DNA of 62,820 nucleotides from Flavobacteriales bacterium. GTDB lineage: Bacteria; Bacteroidota; Bacteroidia; Flavobacteriales_D; Crocinitomicaceae. The notes beneath the pieces are model-generated. The model made no database searches and was not told the origin of the DNA. It was given only the letters and a program-made list of their open reading frames with translations. Location of the stretch: NCBI GenBank assembly GCA_947500875.1, contig CANMUN010000011.1, forward strand, positions 1 to 62,820, read 5' to 3'. Of this stretch, positions 33,199 through 43,632 are shown piece by piece. The translations under genes were made by a program, and so were the position numbers. The stretch's first letter is position 1. Each line of letters begins with the position of its first letter.

Positions 33199-34704
33199 AT
33201 GCCTCACATTCGTCCGATTCAGTCGGCGTTAATTTCCGTTTACAATAAAGACGGGTTAGCGCCCTTGGTCAAAAAACTTCATGAAATTGGTGCCGTAATA
33301 TACTCAACCGGAGGAACCTCATCGTTTATTGCGCAACAGGAAATACCCGTTGTTCAAATTGAAGATGTAACACTTTTTCCTGAGATTCTTGGGGGGCGGG
33401 TCAAAACCCTTCACCCTAAGGTTTTCGGAGGCATCTTGAACCGACGAGATAATCTTTCGGATCAAGCGACCATTGCCCAACACCAAATACCCCTCATTGA
33501 CTTGGTTGTGGTGGATCTTTATCCTTTTGAAGAAACCGTTAAAACCACGGACAACGAACAAGACATCCTAGAAAAAATAGATATTGGGGGCGTATCTTTG
33601 CTTCGGGCAGCGGCTAAAAACTTCAACGACGTTGTGGTTCTTTCATCGGCAAACCAGTACTCAGATTTAGTTGAGAAACTTACATCATCGGGCGGATTCA
33701 CCCACATATCCGATAGAAAGCGTTGGGCTGGAGAGGCTTTTGCAAGAACGCAGTCTTATGACCTCGCCATTCAACATTACTTTCAGGGGGGGGCGCTTCA
33801 ACACACTCCTTTGCGGTATGGCGAAAATCCGCATCAAAAAGCAACGTTTACCGGTGATTTGACAAGCGTTTTTGAACAGCTCAACGGCAAAGAATTATCC
33901 TACAACAACTTACTGGACATCGATGCTGCTTGGCGGCTTATGAAAGATTTCCCCGCAGAAAAGCCCTTCTTTGCAATTATAAAACACAACAACGCATGTG
34001 GATTAGCGCTTGCTGACACCTTAGAACAAGCCTATGATTGGGCATTAGCCTCCGATCCCGTCAGTGCATTTGGTGGTGTTTTGATTACGAACCAACCCCT
34101 GAATTTTGCGTGTGCAACCTTATTACAACCGCTGTTTTTTGAGGTTTTATTGGCTCCTGATTTCCACGAAAACGCTTTAGTTTTGCTCAAAGAAAAAGCC
34201 AACCGCATTCTTTTGAAAATCAACCAATTCATTTGGCCTGAAACCCAGGTTCGATCCATTTTAAACGGAACATTAACCCAAGATTCGGATGCCGTTATCA
34301 TCGGAAAAGAATCCCTTGATTTAAAAACGGAGCGGCCATTAACCGTGCAGGAAACGAACGATTTGATCATGGCAAATATTATCGCAAAACACACAAAATC
34401 AAACGCCATTGCTTTGGTAAAAGATGGTAGGTTATTGGCCTGTGGCACGGGACAAACTTCCCGTGTAGACGCCTTGCAACAGGCGGTTGATAAGGCCAAA
34501 CGATTTGGGCTTTCCCTGCAAGGTTCGGTGATGGCAAGTGATGCGTTTTTTCCTTTTCCCGATTGCGTTGAGATTGCTGCAAGCGAAGGAATTACGGCAA
34601 TTATACAGCCAGGCGGGTCCATCAAAGATCAACTGTCCATTGACGCGTGCAATCGATTGAATGTTTCCATGGTTTTCACTGGCCATCGGCATTTTAAACA
34701 TTAG
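33199..34704 (+). CDS. purH: Bifunctional AICAR transformylase/IMP cyclohydrolase
   Basis: This 501-residue enzyme catalyses the last two steps of IMP synthesis: formylation of AICAR and ring closure. The N-terminal methylglyoxal-synthase-like domain has SVYNKDGLAPLVKKL, STGGTSSFIAQQ and GGRVKTLHPKVFGGIL. The C-terminal transformylase has LRYGENPHQKATF, IIKHNNACGLAL and ASDAFFPFPDCVEIAASEG. All are diagnostic. It lies 15 bases behind nrdA and 58 bases before mreB. Confidence 0.97.
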   Translation: MPHIRPIQSALISVYNKDGLAPLVKKLHEIGAVIYSTGGTSSFIAQQEIPVVQIEDVTLFPEILGGRVKTLHPKVFGGILNRRDNLSDQATIAQHQIPLIDLVVVDLYPFEETVKTTDNEQDILEKIDIGGVSLLRAAAKNFNDVVVLSSANQYSDLVEKLTSSGGFTHISDRKRWAGEAFARTQSYDLAIQHYFQGGALQHTPLRYGENPHQKATFTGDLTSVFEQLNGKELSYNNLLDIDAAWRLMKDFPAEKPFFAIIKHNNACGLALADTLEQAYDWALASDPVSAFGGVLITNQPLNFACATLLQPLFFEVLLAPDFHENALVLLKEKANRILLKINQFIWPETQVRSILNGTLTQDSDAVIIGKESLDLKTERPLTVQETNDLIMANIIAKHTKSNAIALVKDGRLLACGTGQTSRVDALQQAVDKAKRFGLSLQGSVMASDAFFPFPDCVEIAASEGITAIIQPGGSIKDQLSIDACNRLNVSMVFTGHRHFKH

Positions 34705-34762
34705 TTTTTCTTTTCAATCTTTTTGCCTAACTTCGATGTCAATTTTTACCATTCCATAATTC

Positions 34763-35788
34763 ATGGGTTTATTTAGTTTTTTAACGCAAGAAATTGCGAT
34801 TGATTTAGGTACAGCGAATACGCTGATTATTTGGAACGACAAAGTTGTGGTGGATGAACCTTCCATTGTGGCGAAAGATATTCAATCGGGCAAAATCGTT
34901 GCGATCGGAAGAAAGGCGCAGCAAATGCATGGCAAAACCCACAAACTCATCGAAACTATTCGTCCTCTTAAGGATGGTGTTATTGCGGATTTTAACAGTG
35001 CTGAACAGATGATTCGCGGAATGATAAAAATGATTAATACCGGGAATACCCTTTTTAAGCCCACCCTTAGGATGGTAATTTGCATTCCTTCTGGGATTAC
35101 CGAGGTAGAGAAAAGAGCGGTACGCGATTCTGCGGAACATGCTGGAGCAAAGGAGGTTTATTTGATCCACGAGCCGATGGCTGCAGCCATTGGAATTGGG
35201 ATTGATGTGGAAGAGCCCACCGGAAACATGATTATTGATATCGGGGGGGGTACCTCTGAAATCGCCGTTATCGCTCTAGGGGGAATTGTCTCCGATAAAT
35301 CAATCCGTATTGCAGGAGATGACTTCACAAATGACATCGAAGAATACATGCGCCGTCAGCACAATATATTGATCGGGGAACGTACTGCCGAGCAGATTAA
35401 AATTGAAGTCGGAGCCGCGATTCCTGTACTTGAAGACCCCCCGCCGCCCTATGCGGTTCGTGGAAGGGACTTGTTATCAGGTATCCCTAAAGAGATTCTC
35501 ATCACCCACGATGAGGTTGCGGCGGCACTGGATAAAACCATTGCTAAAATTGAGGAAGCAATTTTAAGTGCGCTGGCTTCGACCCCACCAGAATTGAGCG
35601 CTGATATTTATAAAACCGGCATCTATTTGGCCGGGGGAGGATCCATGTTGCGCGGGCTGAACCTGCGAATACAAGAAAAAACTAAATTGCCAGTGCACGT
35701 TGCTGACAATCCTCTACGTGCGGTTGCACTTGGAACCAGTATCGCGCTGAAAAATATTGGCCGATATCAATTCCTTATTAAGGATTAA
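34763..35788 (+). CDS. mreB: Rod-shape protein MreB
   Basis: This is a 341-residue actin-like ATPase that forms membrane-bound filaments and guides the elongation machinery. The phosphate-1 motif is EIAIDLGTANTLI (10-22), phosphate-2 is MIIDIGGGTSEIAVI (about 155-169), and the adenosine motif is YLAGGGSMLRGL (about 291-302). It is the first gene of a six-gene wall-synthesis cluster. A near-consensus -7 element (TAACTTCG) lies about 30 bases upstream in the purH-mreB gap, so it may have its own promoter. Confidence 0.98.
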   Translation: MGLFSFLTQEIAIDLGTANTLIIWNDKVVVDEPSIVAKDIQSGKIVAIGRKAQQMHGKTHKLIETIRPLKDGVIADFNSAEQMIRGMIKMINTGNTLFKPTLRMVICIPSGITEVEKRAVRDSAEHAGAKEVYLIHEPMAAAIGIGIDVEEPTGNMIIDIGGGTSEIAVIALGGIVSDKSIRIAGDDFTNDIEEYMRRQHNILIGERTAEQIKIEVGAAIPVLEDPPPPYAVRGRDLLSGIPKEILITHDEVAAALDKTIAKIEEAILSALASTPPELSADIYKTGIYLAGGGSMLRGLNLRIQEKTKLPVHVADNPLRAVALGTSIALKNIGRYQFLIKD

Positions 35789-35823
35789 CGCGGGGAATTT
35801 TCCTCTTTTTTTACTGTTGCGAG

Positions 35824-36663
35824 ATGCAGAACCTCATAGCTTTTTTAATCCGTTTTCGTGTTTTTTTAGGGTTTTTAGCGTTTCAAACACTGTGTTTTTT
35901 CCTTTATATCCAATTCGTTACCTACCCTCGTAGCGTTTTTTTTACGGGTGCTGGGAAAGTAAACGGTCAATTGCTAACGTGGGAAAACCAATTCTATCAT
36001 TACCTTCGGCTGTCGGAAGACAATGAAAAGCTTCAACAAGAGAATGCATTATTGCGGGGGGTTACCTTTGATAATTATTACCAACTTCAGCGACCGACCC
36101 TTGAGAAAAACGATACGGTTTATCAACAACGTTTTCGGTTCATCCCTGTTCAAATCATTAGCGCCCCCACAGGACAACGGAATAATTATTTTACCATTGA
36201 TGCAGGCGAACTTCAAGGGATTAAAAAGGGGATGGGGGTCATTTCCAGCAGAGGGGTTATTGGTGTGGTTTTTAAAGTCGGTAAAAAATACAGTTTGATA
36301 AAATCCGTGCTAACTTCGGACATCAACATTGATGTGATCGTGGGTAAAAAACAAATTCGGGGAATTCTGAAATGGAATGGCATGAACCCAAGGATTGGAA
36401 GCATTACGGGAATATCTACCGACGTCTACGTTCCAAAATGGAGCGAAGTGCGCACACAAGGTTCTACAGGAATATTTCCAAAAGGGATACTTTTGGGAAA
36501 AGTTAAAGCCAAACGCAGAATGGAAAACCAGTCTCTTTGGGATATTGATGTGCTTTTTAAAGAAGACTTGCGCAACGTGCATGAAGCATTTGTTATTAAT
36601 GCTCTTTTTATAAACGAAATTGAACAATTACAACAGAAGATTCCAACGGAAAGCATTGAATAA
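35824..36663 (+). CDS. mreC: Rod-shape protein MreC
   Basis: This 279-residue protein has one N-terminal membrane helix (about 10-30, FRVFLGFLAFQTLCFFLYIQ), a short coiled coil (about 60-75, LSEDNEKLQQENALLRG) and a periplasmic double-beta-barrel domain. The conserved MreC pattern GELQGIKKGMGVISSRGVIG is near 125-145. MreC connects MreB and RodA/PBP2. It is 35 bases downstream of mreB and three bases upstream of mreD. Confidence 0.94.
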   Translation: MQNLIAFLIRFRVFLGFLAFQTLCFFLYIQFVTYPRSVFFTGAGKVNGQLLTWENQFYHYLRLSEDNEKLQQENALLRGVTFDNYYQLQRPTLEKNDTVYQQRFRFIPVQIISAPTGQRNNYFTIDAGELQGIKKGMGVISSRGVIGVVFKVGKKYSLIKSVLTSDINIDVIVGKKQIRGILKWNGMNPRIGSITGISTDVYVPKWSEVRTQGSTGIFPKGILLGKVKAKRRMENQSLWDIDVLFKEDLRNVHEAFVINALFINEIEQLQQKIPTESIE

Positions 36664-36666
36664 GCC

Positions 36667-37179
36667 ATGAAAGCCCTACTTCGATTTATCTTTTTATTTT
36701 TTGTTTTTCTATTCCTTCAGGTTTTTTTGGCAAGAAACCTTGAGCTTGGAATGGGCGCGCATTTATTTCTTCTGCCCTTATTCGTTATGCTTCTTCCCTT
36801 TGAGACCAACGTTTTTGTTTTAATGGGTCTTGGTTTTATGATGGGGATTATTGCCGATAGCATCATGAATACATATGGATTGAACGCCTCTTCTTTGGTG
36901 CTTTTTGCTTACCTAAGGCCTTTCGTTTTTAAATCCTTCACCCCGAAAGAAGGGTATGATGCTTTAAAAAACCCCACCCTTTCAGAGATGGGTTGGACCT
37001 GGTTTCTATTCAGTTATGGGGCCTTGCTTTTAATGTATGTGTTTTGGTATTTTCTTGTGGAAATCTTTTCCTTCCGTGAATTTTTACTCATTTTGCGTAA
37101 CAGCTTTTTCAGCTTCATCTTCAGCATGATTGTGGCGTTAATCCTTCAACTTTTCTTTCGTAAGAAAACGCTTTCATGA
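36667..37179 (+). CDS. mreD: Rod-shape protein MreD
   Basis: This 170-residue integral membrane protein has about five hydrophobic segments and hardly any soluble parts, as usual for MreD of the elongasome. Sequence motifs in this family are weak. The call rests on size, topology (FIFLFFVFLFLQVFLARNLE, then MGLGFMMGIIADSIMNTYGL, a typical region with an Asp) and on the position between mreC and PBP2. Its end overlaps the PBP2 start by four bases (ATGA). Confidence 0.88.
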   Translation: MKALLRFIFLFFVFLFLQVFLARNLELGMGAHLFLLPLFVMLLPFETNVFVLMGLGFMMGIIADSIMNTYGLNASSLVLFAYLRPFVFKSFTPKEGYDALKNPTLSEMGWTWFLFSYGALLLMYVFWYFLVEIFSFREFLLILRNSFFSFIFSMIVALILQLFFRKKTLS

Positions 37180-39035
37180 ACTTAGAAAACAGAAAATACT
37201 TGCTAATTGGGCTGGTGCTTCTCACAGCTATCGTTTTCATATCAAGGCTTGCTTACATGCAACTAATCGATGATTCTTGGTCTCGAAGGGCCACTGAAAT
37301 CGCGGAAAAACGCCGAGAGATTGTTCCCCCGAGAGGAACTGTGTATGATCGAAACTGGAAGAAAATCGTGATCAATCAAATTTCCTACAACTTAATGATT
37401 GTTGAAGAAAAACTAAAGGATTTTGATACGGCTTCCTTTGCAAAGCTTATTGGGTGGCAAAAGGCAGAAGTCATCCATCGACTTAAAGAAATCAAAGAGA
37501 ATGAAGGATATTATTTAAACCCTGCAACCGGAAAAAGGGAATCAAATTTCCGGAAAGACCGTCCATATCCTTTTATCAAAGATTTAACCCTAGAAGAGAT
37601 CACCCAGATAGCCCATCAACTCGGCGATTTTAACGGTGCGATATATGAGGAGCCCGTAGGAACACGGTATTATCCGTTTCCTAATGGCGCGAATATTTTC
37701 GGATACATGAGTGAAGTCAATCGAAAAGAAGTGGAGGAGGATGCGTTTTACCGTCCAGGAATGAACATTGGGCGCTCAGGAATAGAGCGGGCCTATGAGG
37801 ATGTTCTTCGCGGAATCAAAGGAGTGCGTTATGTGGTAACGGATGCAACAGCTCATGAAATCAAACCTTTTGCTAATAAGAAATTCGACACCCTAGCAAA
37901 ACCTTCTCCCCACTTAATCTTAGGATTGGACATTGAATTACAAGCTTATGGCGAAGCATTAATGAAGGGGAAAAAGGGCTGTATCGTGGCGATTGAGCCC
38001 AAAAGCGGTGAAATTTTAACCATGGTTTCTTCGCCGAACTACGATCCTAATTTGCTTTCAGGAAGGAAGAACATACGGAAAAACTATCCAACCCTTCTTA
38101 CCGATCCACAACTTCCTCTTTTCGCCAGGCCGCTTCAGGCAGAATATCCTCCTGGGTCCATTTTTAAACTCCTACAATCCTTGATTTGCTTACAGGAAGG
38201 GGTAATCAAACCGAATAGCTCTTTTTCTTGCAATAAATCTGTCGTTGGATGCCATAACCATCCAACCGCCACATCCGTTGAAAAAGCAATACAATATTCT
38301 TGTAACCCCTATTTTTATGCCGCGGTTCGAAAAGTTATTCAACCCAATAAAAAGAAAAAAAACGAAGAAGACGCCGTCATTGGTTTGGATAATTGGCACC
38401 GTTACATGAGTTCTTTCGGTTTAGGTAAGAAACTGGATGTAGACGTTGATTTTAACGCTCAAAGAGGGGGGTTAATTCCAAATTCCGCCTACTACAACAA
38501 ATATCTGGGGAAAGGAAACTGGGCTTTTTCCACCATTCGTTCTATCGCTATTGGACAAGGTGAAATCAAACTAACGCCCATTCAAATGGCCAATATAGCG
38601 GCCATGATTGCCAATAGAGGATGGTATATCACCCCTCATTTCGTTCGTTCCATCGGCAAGAAGGGGCCCAGGAAACAATACCTTACCAGAAATGTGGTTC
38701 CCATAGATCAAAGGCACTTTGAAGTGGTCATCGAAGGGATGAGACGAGTCGTATACGAACCCGGGGGAACGGGCAAAGAAGCACGAAACGAACAATTCGT
38801 AGTATGCGGTAAAACCGGAACGGTACAAAACGGCAAAAACAAAAAAAACCATTCCGTTTTTATTGCCTTCGCACCTAAAGATGAACCAACAATTGCACTT
38901 GCTGTCTTCGTAGAAAATGCCGGTGCCGGGGGAGTTTGGGCCGCACCCATAGCCGGGTTAATGCTGGAGAAATACCTAAAACGAACCGTTACCAATAAAG
39001 AAAAAGAGGAATACATTAAAACCACTCGATTGTAG
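37176..39035 (+). CDS. mrdA: Penicillin-binding protein 2 (elongation transpeptidase)
   Basis: This 619-residue class B PBP cross-links peptidoglycan during cell elongation. One N-terminal membrane helix (7-26) is followed by the dimerisation/pedestal domain (IVPPRGTVYDRNWKKIV, then GRSGIERAYEDVLRGIKG). The transpeptidase domain has the catalytic SxxK in PPGSIFKLL (Ser328), SCN in QYSCNPYF, and KTGT in VCGKTGTVQNGK (about 546). It overlaps mreD by four bases and is followed by rodA after five bases, so its polymerase partner is made from the same message. Confidence 0.96.
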   Translation: MNLENRKYLLIGLVLLTAIVFISRLAYMQLIDDSWSRRATEIAEKRREIVPPRGTVYDRNWKKIVINQISYNLMIVEEKLKDFDTASFAKLIGWQKAEVIHRLKEIKENEGYYLNPATGKRESNFRKDRPYPFIKDLTLEEITQIAHQLGDFNGAIYEEPVGTRYYPFPNGANIFGYMSEVNRKEVEEDAFYRPGMNIGRSGIERAYEDVLRGIKGVRYVVTDATAHEIKPFANKKFDTLAKPSPHLILGLDIELQAYGEALMKGKKGCIVAIEPKSGEILTMVSSPNYDPNLLSGRKNIRKNYPTLLTDPQLPLFARPLQAEYPPGSIFKLLQSLICLQEGVIKPNSSFSCNKSVVGCHNHPTATSVEKAIQYSCNPYFYAAVRKVIQPNKKKKNEEDAVIGLDNWHRYMSSFGLGKKLDVDVDFNAQRGGLIPNSAYYNKYLGKGNWAFSTIRSIAIGQGEIKLTPIQMANIAAMIANRGWYITPHFVRSIGKKGPRKQYLTRNVVPIDQRHFEVVIEGMRRVVYEPGGTGKEARNEQFVVCGKTGTVQNGKNKKNHSVFIAFAPKDEPTIALAVFVENAGAGGVWAAPIAGLMLEKYLKRTVTNKEKEEYIKTTRL

Positions 39036-39040
39036 ATTAA

Positions 39041-40432
39041 ATGAGAACCAAAGAACGGCTCTTCGCGAATCTTGATTTACCTTTGCTTATCGCTGTTTTG
39101 GTATTGATGGTGATTGGAATGACCACCGTTTATTCCGTAACCTACAACCCAAATTCTCCTTCTCTCTTCAGTTTCAGCGAAAAATATGGAAAACAACTTT
39201 TGTGGATTGGTGCTTCCTTGTTTTTGGGAGTTCTTCTCCTATTAATTGATGCCGACGTCTATCGTAAATTCGCAGATTTTATTTACCTAGGGTGCTTGGT
39301 GTTACTGGTGTTGGTATTATTTATGCCTCCTGTGCATGGGGCAAGGGCGTGGTTGGGTATCGGCGGCCTAGGCATACAGCCGGCAGAGTTTGCGAAAATT
39401 TCCACCGCATTACTGCTCGCAAAAGCCATCGATGAAATCAACTTGAAACTTCAAAACGCACGAGCGGTCTTTAATTTACTCCTTATCCTTCTCCTTCCCA
39501 GTGTGCTGGTTGCATTACAACCCGACGCAGGCACCTTGCTGGTCTTCAGTTCTTTCTTGTTTGTTCTTTACCGTGAGGGCATCTCCTTTGACCCCTTGTT
39601 TTTAAATTTGGTCAACCGTTTTCGTGGAGTGCGGTTCAAAACAACGTGGCTCGGTACGCATTTTATTCCTTTTCTATTCTTTGTATTGGTCATTAGTCTT
39701 CTAAGCTTGTACTTGTCTGGATCTAAATATTCCTTTGCCGGATCGAGCATTTCGGGAATTGTTTTGCTTTGTTTCATCGTGACAGGAATCGCACTTCTTT
39801 TTCTGTTGGTAATCCTTTTGTTGGGATATCCTCGATACCGCAGAAACAACCTGATTGTTCTTGTGAGCGCATATGCCTTCGCGCTATTCCTTGTTAACAG
39901 TATTTCTTTTGTATTCAACAACTTAGCAAAACCCCATCAAAAAAACAGGATTGAATTAGTTTTAGGGTTGAAAGAAGACCCCAACGGCGCTGACTACAAC
40001 CGAAACCGAGCCATGGCGGCTGTTGGATCAGGGGGGCTTTATGGAAAAGGTTATTTACAAGCATCTGTTTCAAGTATGAGAACTAATCACGTGCCTGAAA
40101 GTGAGACGGATTTTATTTTCTGTCCGTTTTCTGAGGAGTGGGGGTTCATCGGCACATTGCTATTGTTATCGCTATACATGTTCATTGTGTTGCGCATTTT
40201 TCTCATTGCTGAGCGGCAACGATCCGTGTTTTTTAGAATTTATGCGTATTGCGTTGGAATGATTTTTTTCTACCATATTGCCATAAACTTAGGCATGAAT
40301 ATCGGATTGGCCCCGGTAATTGGCATTCCTCTTCCATTTATGAGTTATGGAGGTTCTTCCATTTTAGCCTTTACCTCCATGGTTTTTATTCTTCTAAAAC
40401 TCGACTGTCAGCGTAAGGACGTACTTAGATAA
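39041..40432 (+). CDS. rodA: Rod-shape protein RodA (SEDS glycosyltransferase)
   Basis: This 463-residue polytopic SEDS protein polymerises lipid II together with PBP2. The conserved blocks are present: GARAWLGIGGLGIQPAEFAK (start of the catalytic region), LQPDAGTLLVF with the catalytic Asp, and ESETDFIFCPFSEEWGFIGT, then GIPLPFMSYGGSSILAF near the end. It is longer than E. coli RodA because of a hydrophobic insertion of some 80 residues in the centre (VNRFRGVRFKTTWLGTHF onward), a form usual in Bacteroidota. It lies between its partner PBP2 and the class A PBP. Confidence 0.95.
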   Translation: MRTKERLFANLDLPLLIAVLVLMVIGMTTVYSVTYNPNSPSLFSFSEKYGKQLLWIGASLFLGVLLLLIDADVYRKFADFIYLGCLVLLVLVLFMPPVHGARAWLGIGGLGIQPAEFAKISTALLLAKAIDEINLKLQNARAVFNLLLILLLPSVLVALQPDAGTLLVFSSFLFVLYREGISFDPLFLNLVNRFRGVRFKTTWLGTHFIPFLFFVLVISLLSLYLSGSKYSFAGSSISGIVLLCFIVTGIALLFLLVILLLGYPRYRRNNLIVLVSAYAFALFLVNSISFVFNNLAKPHQKNRIELVLGLKEDPNGADYNRNRAMAAVGSGGLYGKGYLQASVSSMRTNHVPESETDFIFCPFSEEWGFIGTLLLLSLYMFIVLRIFLIAERQRSVFFRIYAYCVGMIFFYHIAINLGMNIGLAPVIGIPLPFMSYGGSSILAFTSMVFILLKLDCQRKDVLR

Positions 40433-40461
40433 ATCGTATTTTTGGACTAAATCTTCATTCC

Positions 40462-42921
40462 ATGCTCACTGAAAACCTTCGCAAACGGTTTACTCGAATT
40501 TTTTGGATCATTTCTTTGTTTCCGTTCATGTTCGTTTTAGGTTTAGTAGTACTTCAATCAGAGGATGATTTGCCTCCTATTTCAATGTTGGACAATCCTC
40601 CTGAATTGCAAGCATCCTTAATACTTGGTGAAGAGGGAGACACCTTAGGCCGCTATTGGCAGGTAAATCGAACCAGCGCCGAGTTTAAGAATATTTCCCC
40701 TTTTGTTTTTGATGCTTTAATTTCAACCGAGGACGAACGATTTAAAGAGCATTCCGGAGTGGACTTCCGTTCAATAGCGCGTTCCTTTGGTTCTCTTGGG
40801 CGGGCCGGTGGAGCCTCAACAATATCGCAACAATTAGCAAAACTATTGTTTACCCTTCAGCAACGCCAACGCGAGGAAATTGCTCGTGCCAACGGAGAAA
40901 CGCTGTTATCCCATCGTGGTGGAATTATCGGAAAATTTCGGCGTCTTAACGAAAAAGCAAGGGAGAACATTATCGCAACGCGGCTTGAATCCAGGTACAC
41001 TAAAGAAGAGATCATTACCATGTACCTCAATCAATTTGATTTTCTCTACAATGCCGTAGGTATCGAAAATGCCGCTAAGGTTTATTTCAACAAGCGCCCT
41101 AAAAACCTCAAAAAAGAGGAAGCCGCCATGTTGGTTGGTATGTGCAAAAATCCGGCACTTTACAATCCTTACACGTACAAAATCAAAAATTACCGTAAAA
41201 TCATCGGCCGACGCAAAGGCATACCCTCAGAAGCGGTCAGTTATTCAGACATACAAGAGGCTCGGACCAAAGACTCCATGCGTTCCGTTAACCGCCGAAA
41301 TCAGGTGCTATACCAATGGCTGAGAAACAGTGAAAAGGGCAACGAATCGTTGGGTTATAAATTAACCCGAGAGGAATATGAGCAGCTGATTAAACGTCCC
41401 GTAAAAGTCAACTATCAATCCGTTGATCATAAAGAAGGTATGGCTCCTTACTTTAGAGAGGTACTGCGGCAGGAGGTTACTGAGATCCTGTTAAAGAAAA
41501 AAGAGGACGGTTCCTTAAAATACGTTCGTGAAGATGGACAATCCTACGATATTTACCGTGACGGGCTGAAGATTTACACAACCCTAAATACACGGCTTCA
41601 AAAATATGCGGAAGCTGCCGTTGAGAAGCACATAAAAGAATCCTTGCAACCGGCCTTTAACAGCAATAACCGAGGGCTAAAGAACTATCCTTTTTCGAAT
41701 CAAATTTCTCAAGAGGTTGTGCAGACCCTCATGAACAGTGCACGAAAAAATTCTGGGAGGTATAAGTCCCTCATTGCGTCGGGGTTAACAGAAAAAGATG
41801 CGATATCCTCTTTCGACGTGCCGACACAAATGCGGGTGTTTTCCTGGATGGGTGAAATTGACACGGTGATGAGTCCGAACGATTCAATTCGTTATTACAA
41901 GGCGTTTTTACACGCTGGACTGGTAAGCATGGAGCCACAAACAGGGTTCGTTAGGGCATGGGTTGGTGGCGTAAACTTCAAACACTTTTCATACGACCAC
42001 GTGAAACAAGGAACACGACAAGTGGGATCCACCATAAAACCTTTTGTATATGCTGCGGCTCTTTCATTAAACGCAGTTAATCCCTGCACAACCTTTAATC
42101 CGGGTGAATATTGCGTGGATTTAGTAGACCCAAATAACAACGTGGTGGGTAAATACTGTCCACAAGGTGAAGTGGCTCGAAATGTAAAAATGGGAATTGC
42201 GCAGTCTTCCAACCCAACCACCGTAGCCGTAATGGCTAAAATGGGTACATACAATCCTGCCAACAAATCAGGAGGTCCCTATGAAATCGAAAAACTTCTT
42301 CGGAAAATGGAAATAACGTTAAATCCCAACGACGTCGTTCCTTCAATGTGTTTAGGAAGCATGGACCTCTCTTTATTTAAACTGGTCGGGGCACAGTGCA
42401 TTTTCGCAAACAATGGGGAATACAACCGGCCTACGACCATAGAGCGCATAGAAGATCGAAACGGAAAGGTAATTTATGAGTCAACACCATACAACGATGA
42501 AGCGCTTAATGCCACCGTTGCCTATGAAATCCTAAAAATGATGAAGGGGGTAATTAGCCAAGGAACCGGTGGAAGTTTAAGAAGTGGTAAATACGGTCCA
42601 ATTCCTCCAACAGCAGGAAAAACAGGGACTACCCAAAACAATTCCGACGGTTGGTTTATAGGCATTACTCCCGATTTGGTTACAGGTGTTTGGGTTGGCG
42701 CGGAAGACCGGGCAGTACGCTTTAAATCCATGAATTGGGGACAAGGTGCACGAATGGCCTTGCCGATTTATGGATACTACATGCAACAAGCCTACAAGGA
42801 TCCTGTATTGTCTTTGTCCACCCGGGATTTCTCCGAGCCTCCTAATTACGACCCTAAAGCCTACGATTGCTCCGACGCGCCCGATCCAGCGGCCGCTGAT
42901 GAAACAGACGTTTTATTTTAA
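40462..42921 (+). CDS. Class A penicillin-binding protein (PBP1A-like)
   Basis: This 819-residue bifunctional peptidoglycan synthase has an N-terminal membrane helix at 16-32. Next comes the GT51 glycosyltransferase domain with the catalytic Glu in STEDERFKEHSGVDFRSIAR and with GASTISQQLAKLLF. The transpeptidase domain has SxxK in GSTIKPFVY (Ser about 523), SSN in AQSSNPTTVA, and KTG in AGKTGTTQNNSDGWFIG (about 719). Placement next to mrdA-rodA is common in Bacteroidota. An acidic tail (SDAPDPAAADETD) ends the protein. It is followed by a CoA-transferase after 13 bases on the same strand. Confidence 0.95.
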   Translation: MLTENLRKRFTRIFWIISLFPFMFVLGLVVLQSEDDLPPISMLDNPPELQASLILGEEGDTLGRYWQVNRTSAEFKNISPFVFDALISTEDERFKEHSGVDFRSIARSFGSLGRAGGASTISQQLAKLLFTLQQRQREEIARANGETLLSHRGGIIGKFRRLNEKARENIIATRLESRYTKEEIITMYLNQFDFLYNAVGIENAAKVYFNKRPKNLKKEEAAMLVGMCKNPALYNPYTYKIKNYRKIIGRRKGIPSEAVSYSDIQEARTKDSMRSVNRRNQVLYQWLRNSEKGNESLGYKLTREEYEQLIKRPVKVNYQSVDHKEGMAPYFREVLRQEVTEILLKKKEDGSLKYVREDGQSYDIYRDGLKIYTTLNTRLQKYAEAAVEKHIKESLQPAFNSNNRGLKNYPFSNQISQEVVQTLMNSARKNSGRYKSLIASGLTEKDAISSFDVPTQMRVFSWMGEIDTVMSPNDSIRYYKAFLHAGLVSMEPQTGFVRAWVGGVNFKHFSYDHVKQGTRQVGSTIKPFVYAAALSLNAVNPCTTFNPGEYCVDLVDPNNNVVGKYCPQGEVARNVKMGIAQSSNPTTVAVMAKMGTYNPANKSGGPYEIEKLLRKMEITLNPNDVVPSMCLGSMDLSLFKLVGAQCIFANNGEYNRPTTIERIEDRNGKVIYESTPYNDEALNATVAYEILKMMKGVISQGTGGSLRSGKYGPIPPTAGKTGTTQNNSDGWFIGITPDLVTGVWVGAEDRAVRFKSMNWGQGARMALPIYGYYMQQAYKDPVLSLSTRDFSEPPNYDPKAYDCSDAPDPAAADETDVLF

Positions 42922-42934
42922 CGAGAACACTTAA

Positions 42935-43630
42935 ATGAATAAAGTACAACCCAATATACAGAAGGCGCTTGAAGGAATTCAAAACGGAATGACCCTAATG
43001 ATCGGTGGTTTTGGACTGTGCGGAATTCCCGAAAATGCTATTAAAGAACTCGTTAAAATGGGAGTAAAGGATTTAACCTGCATTTCCAACAATGCTGGCG
43101 TCGATGATTATGGACTAGGATTGTTGCTCCAAGCGAAACAAATCAAGAAAATGATTAGCTCTTACGTGGGAGAAAACGAGGAATTCGAACGGCAAATGCT
43201 TTCCGGTGAATTAGAAGTAGACTTAATACCTCAAGGGTCTTTGGCCGAACGTTGCCGTGCTGGGGGAGCCGGAATACCCGCATTTTTTACCCCTGCAGGA
43301 TATGGGACGGAGGTGGCCGTCGGCAAGGAAGTCCGAATTTTTAACAATAAACCGCATATTTTGGAACAGGCTCTAACTGCGGATTTTTCCATTGTTAAAG
43401 CGTGGAAAGGAGATACTGAAGGAAACCTGATTTATAAAGCAACGGCTATGAATTTCAATCCCATGATGGCCATGGCGGGAAAAATAACGATTGCTGAAGT
43501 AGAAGAGCTTGTTCCTGCGGGCACCTTAGACCCAAATTTTATTCACACCCCGGGCATTTTTGTTCAACGCGTCTTTCAAGGTGAAGTCTTTGAAAAGCGG
43601 ATTGAACAACGAACCGTAAGAACACGATAA
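42935..43630 (+). CDS. scoA: 3-oxoacid CoA-transferase, subunit A
   Basis: This is the 231-residue alpha subunit of a succinyl-CoA:3-ketoacid (or acetate/acetoacetate) CoA-transferase. The family signature [18 protein letters not shown] is near 22-39, [14 protein letters not shown] follows, and [20 protein letters not shown] lies later. It moves CoA between short-chain acids, for example in acetoacetate use or branched-chain and fatty acid breakdown. Subunit B follows after two bases. The pair trails directly behind the cell-wall cluster, so it may be read from the same transcript by chance rather than by function. Confidence 0.95.
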   Translation: MNKVQPNIQKALEGIQNGMTLMIGGFGLCGIPENAIKELVKMGVKDLTCISNNAGVDDYGLGLLLQAKQIKKMISSYVGENEEFERQMLSGELEVDLIPQGSLAERCRAGGAGIPAFFTPAGYGTEVAVGKEVRIFNNKPHILEQALTADFSIVKAWKGDTEGNLIYKATAMNFNPMMAMAGKITIAEVEELVPAGTLDPNFIHTPGIFVQRVFQGEVFEKRIEQRTVRTR

Positions 43631-43632
43631 CC

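Noticed and set aside
35789-35823. Possible terminator between mreB and mreC
   Set aside because: There is a T run but only a four-base-pair stem, and an internal terminator inside the mre operon is unlikely.
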